Assembly: GCA_018830105.1 (NCBI GenBank)
Contig: JAHJTC010000004.1
Span: 248,001-312,000, forward strand
Reading direction: 5' to 3'
Length of the DNA: 64,000 nucleotides
DNA from: Bacteroidota bacterium
GTDB taxonomy: Bacteria; Bacteroidota; Bacteroidia; Bacteroidales; F082
Each line of letters opens with the position of its first letter. The stretch's first letter is position 1. Shown here one piece after another: positions 61,317 through 64,000 of this stretch. Both the position numbers and the translations under genes were made by a program. Below the pieces are notes generated by a model. It ran no database searches and was not told the DNA's origin. It was given only the letters and a program-made list of their open reading frames with translations.

Positions 61317-62233
61317 AACATGGGGTTTTCGTGGATTTCAGGATCAAAAATATGTTTAATGTGCCAGCCAATAGCTTGATAATAAGCATAAAAAAGCTTA
61401 ATCTTTCCTTTGATAAGATAGCCAAAAGCGTTCTTTGGAATTGCAATTAGGAGCTGATAAAGCAAGCCAAACAGGAAGGTTTTACCTTGAACATTACGTC
61501 GCATAAAAACAATCCGATTTCGGTTTTGATAATATATTTTTAAGGCACTCAAACGTCCGGTACTCACCGATTCTTTGTGTAAAACATGGCTGTTGTGCAC
61601 ATACCAAATTTGATATCCCGCGGCTTTTATTCGCGAGCACCAGTCAGCTTCTTCGTAATAAAGAAAAAAGATATACGACATAAGTCCAACTTTTTTAAGC
61701 ACTTCCATGGGAACCATCATGGCGGCACCGTGCGCATAAGCAGTTTCACGATCTTCGTTGTATTGATTGCGATCTTTTTGCCAATATCCAATGGCAGCAT
61801 TTCGCATGGTAATAAAATTAAACGGTGTATATCCGGCATATTGAATGGTGTCGGGCTGGTAGTAAAATTTTATTTTAGGGCTTACGGCGCCAATTTGTTT
61901 GTTGGTTTCGAGCTTGTTAACCAAGGGTTCAAGGAAATCTTCCGGCACTTCAATATCATTGTTTAGCAACAGCAGGTATTTTCCTCTGGCGCGCATCAAG
62001 CCAAAATTATTGCCCGCTGCAAAACCATAGTTTATTGGGTTAGCAATGAAAATGGCATTTGGATATTTTTCTTTGATTATGGAAGGGTCATCATCAGGTG
62101 ATGCATTGTCGATAACAATAACCTCAATGTTGGGGTAGGTGATTTTATTCAGCGACTCAAGCAGGGCGCAAGTTACCTCGGCCTGATTGTAGTTTACGGT
62201 TATAATGGAAACTAAAGGATAGTTGGTCGCCAT
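61313..62233 (-). CDS. Soluble GT2 (rhamnosyltransferase-like), second copy of the module
   Basis: A 306-aa GT2 with VSIITVNYNQAEVTCALLES, VIVIDNASPDDDPSIIKEKY and LLLLNNDIEVPEDFLEPLV (N-N-D in the metal site). IFFLYYEEADWCSRIKAAGY and HVLHKESVSTGRLSALKIYY near the end match the rhamnosyltransferase/WcaA-like subfamily. It is paralogous to the truncated protein at the end of the window. It has no membrane helix apart from a hydrophobic C-terminal part (~245-280) that may attach it to the membrane. It is coupled by ATGA overlap to the downstream membrane GT2 gene. Confidence 0.92.
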   Translation of the reverse strand: MATNYPLVSIITVNYNQAEVTCALLESLNKITYPNIEVIVIDNASPDDDPSIIKEKYPNAIFIANPINYGFAAGNNFGLMRARGKYLLLLNNDIEVPEDFLEPLVNKLETNKQIGAVSPKIKFYYQPDTIQYAGYTPFNFITMRNAAIGYWQKDRNQYNEDRETAYAHGAAMMVPMEVLKKVGLMSYIFFLYYEEADWCSRIKAAGYQIWYVHNSHVLHKESVSTGRLSALKIYYQNRNRIVFMRRNVQGKTFLFGLLYQLLIAIPKNAFGYLIKGKIKLFYAYYQAIGWHIKHIFDPEIHENPML

Positions 62234-62237
62234 TTTA

Positions 62238-63479
62238 TCACTTTTTCTTTTGTCTGTTTTTCTTAATGTTTTCGGTATGTGAATGCGTTGTGTGAATAAA
62301 TTTACTTCCGGCGCCTTTTATCTTCAAGAAACTTAAAATCATCAGCACAAATCCCAGGGGCAATGAAAGTAGTGCCTTAAAAGTTTTTAGGTTGTAAAAT
62401 TTCCGGGGCACCGAAATCATCAATGTAAAAATGGTGATTAGTAATAAGCTAAGCCAGTAATAAAAACCCAGGCTAAAATATTGAGATACAGCGTTGAGTT
62501 GGAAAAAAAACACCAGTCCGGAGCTTAATGTCAAAAGAAACAACGTCCCACTTAACAAGATACGGGGAGGCTGAATCATTTGCAGCACTTTGTCGAAAAA
62601 GTCGAAATTTCCTTGTTTAAACAGGTCCGTCAAACCCGGAAAAAAATAGGCTTTGAAGTGTAGCAGTTGCGCTGCGATCCATCGTCTTCTTTGATTTACG
62701 AAAACCTTTGATTGAGAAGTTTTTTCATCATAGATATGCGCATCTTCTACATACTCAATGGTATAATTGTTTTGAAGCAAACGCATTTCTAATTCCTTGT
62801 CTTCGCCCACAGAATCAATTTCGGCCATCATTGCCTTGTACAATTTATAGTCGATGCCCATTCCTGAACCTATTAAGGCAGAAGATAAGCCCAGTATGCG
62901 GTGACCTTTTCGGAAGATTTTATTATTTATTTCTTCGCTGATTGCATCTAAAATGGCAAAACTGGTATTGGTGTTTTTTGCTGTGCGGTGGCCTTGCACA
63001 GCCAGATAACCTAAATCAAAAGCATGATTTATTTTTTGTAAAACATCATGCTCCATAAGGTTGTCAGCATCCAGAATCATGGCTACATCATAATCATCGC
63101 CAATGGCAGCCATACACTTGTTAAGCGCTTTTGATTTTTTGCTAACCTCAAAAACGACAACCTCCACACGTATTGGAAGTTTCTGTAGCTCGCGTAAGGT
63201 TTCGGGCTTAAACGAGTCTGCAATAACAATTACATCATAGTATTCACTCGGATAATCCTGTTCCAGTGCATCTTTAGCTACATCAACAATTACCAGATCT
63301 TCCTTGTATCCTGGTATCATAACAGCAAATTTGCGCCTTTTTACAGCATTTGCTGTTTGTGGTTTTCTATTAAAGATGGAGGCAAACCCATAGACTGTAA
63401 TATAAAGGGTAGCAAAAGCCAAATAGGCAAATGTGATTAATTCAAATAGGCTTAGCACGATGCTCAGGCTTGTATTCAT
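62238..63479 (-). CDS. Membrane GT2 glycosyltransferase, first copy of the module
   Basis: A 413-aa protein closely related to that at 60111-61316: KFAVMIPGYKEDLVIVDVAK, VAMILDADNLMEHDVLQKIN, DKELEMRLLQNNYTIEYVED and QxxRW in VNQRRRWIAAQLLHF. There is one N-terminal helix and about three C-terminal helices (~305-380). Conserved details such as ISEEINNKIFRKGHRILGLS occur in both copies. It lies 4 bp before the soluble GT2 of the second module, and its start overlaps the stop of the soluble GT2 of its own module by ATGA. Confidence 0.92.
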   Translation of the reverse strand: MNTSLSIVLSLFELITFAYLAFATLYITVYGFASIFNRKPQTANAVKRRKFAVMIPGYKEDLVIVDVAKDALEQDYPSEYYDVIVIADSFKPETLRELQKLPIRVEVVVFEVSKKSKALNKCMAAIGDDYDVAMILDADNLMEHDVLQKINHAFDLGYLAVQGHRTAKNTNTSFAILDAISEEINNKIFRKGHRILGLSSALIGSGMGIDYKLYKAMMAEIDSVGEDKELEMRLLQNNYTIEYVEDAHIYDEKTSQSKVFVNQRRRWIAAQLLHFKAYFFPGLTDLFKQGNFDFFDKVLQMIQPPRILLSGTLFLLTLSSGLVFFFQLNAVSQYFSLGFYYWLSLLLITIFTLMISVPRKFYNLKTFKALLSLPLGFVLMILSFLKIKGAGSKFIHTTHSHTENIKKNRQKKK

Positions 63480-64000
63480 TTTTTATTGTTATTAATTTCA
63501 GAACGATGTGTCACATTCCACCACATGGACTTTAAAACTGCTCCGGCAAGATCAGGTCTGTTTTTCAATAGAAATTGAAACATAATCTTAGGCATGCTTA
63601 TTCCGTATAAAAATAAGATACTCAATAGCTTAACAATACCTTTGTTGTTTCGTCTGGCATATAAGATGCGTCCACGGTTGAGGTAAAATAGCTGGAAAGG
63701 GCTATTCTTTACGGTTGAAATCGATTCCTTATGTTTAACTAAAGAGCGACCATCAAAATATATTTTATAGCCGGCTTTTTCAATACGAGCAGCCCAGTCG
63801 TGTTCCTCGTAGTACAGAAAAAAGACTTCAGACATCATGCCTACTTCATCAATTACCTTTTTAGGAATAAGCATTGCAGCACCAAAAATTGATCCGGTGG
63901 GAACGGTATGATTGTACTGGCCAACATCTTGCTCGCCAAATCCAATGGCGTAATTTCTAACACTAATGGGATGAATAGGTGAAAATCCGGCATACTGGAA
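63476..64000 (-). CDS. Soluble GT2, first copy of the module, 5' end beyond window
   Basis: The open frame reaches the window edge (first codon 64000-63998) and reads FQYAGFSPIHPISVRNYAIG, which matches IQYAGYTPFNFITMRNAAIG in the paralogue at 61313-62233. An ATG at 63874 is therefore internal. The C-terminal half has VFFLYYEEHDWAARIEKAGY and LVKHKESISTVKNSPFQLFY. The N-terminal GT-A part (~130 residues) lies outside. It is the first visible gene of the leftward exopolysaccharide operon. Confidence 0.9.
   Translation of the reverse strand, partial: FQYAGFSPIHPISVRNYAIGFGEQDVGQYNHTVPTGSIFGAAMLIPKKVIDEVGMMSEVFFLYYEEHDWAARIEKAGYKIYFDGRSLVKHKESISTVKNSPFQLFYLNRGRILYARRNNKGIVKLLSILFLYGISMPKIMFQFLLKNRPDLAGAVLKSMWWNVTHRSEINNNKK

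Overview
The window looks like chromosomal DNA of a moderately AT-rich member of the Bacteroidota, probably a free-living Bacteroidia-type organism. The evidence is: six secreted proteins ending in type IX secretion (T9SS) C-terminal sorting domains, many promoters of the Bacteroidota form TAnnTTTG, few Shine-Dalgarno sequences, a Rho factor with a long charged N-terminal insertion, DUF4293 and DUF3078 proteins, an E1 alpha/beta fusion dehydrogenase and lipoprotein FKBPs next to nrnA (a GldI-like setting). No rRNA, tRNA, CRISPR array or prophage was seen. Layout: 1-2331 is the 3' part of a TonB-receptor-like outer membrane protein; 2629-4794 a T9SS Asp-box/YCF48 repeat protein; 5010-8171 a MacB/FtsX-type ABC exporter with palindromes upstream; 8481-8803 a decayed REP-associated (Y1) transposase; 8943-11700 a compact operon (LpxR-like protein, DUF493, CrcB fluoride channel, an unknown acidic protein, acylphosphatase); 11796-22882 metabolic and housekeeping genes (E1 dehydrogenase, MATE pump, APS reductase, Mpl, Rho, DUF4293, phosphodiesterase, DUF3078, TonB-C protein); 23252-24004 rlmB. 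The block 24005-33000 is accessory: three T9SS proteins in tandem (1358, 640 and 633 aa), a REP-like tandem array, and a second copy of the last ~33 bp of rlmB. This suggests the block was placed between rlmB and rplS. The first two genes share an almost identical sorting domain and the last two share a body, which fits a tandem duplication with its breakpoint at the PNPA start of the sorting domain. From 33111 to 47828 come rplS, trmD, an aldehyde dehydrogenase, an M1 peptidase, a T9SS subtilase, a NarL-type two-component pair, an XRE regulator in a 584-bp AT-rich gap carrying at least six GTTAC-N4-GTAAC boxes, ndk, nrnA and three FKBP lipoproteins with one, two and three FKBP modules. An IS1634-like element (47898-49539) with 12-bp inverted ends is flanked by 73-bp direct repeats that duplicate a terminator. 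After a stand-alone receiver and a hybrid histidine kinase, 52559-64000 is a leftward exopolysaccharide operon: methyltransferases, a T9SS beta-helix protein, an acyltransferase and seven glycosyltransferases, four of which form a duplicated two-gene module. Strongest candidates for a second look: the rlmB-tail copy bracketing the T9SS block, the sorting-domain swap, the GTTAC-N4-GTAAC array around the XRE/histidine kinase pair, and the long target duplication of the IS. I did not find a clearly new defence or enzymatic system. All functional names rest on reading motifs by eye, without database searches.
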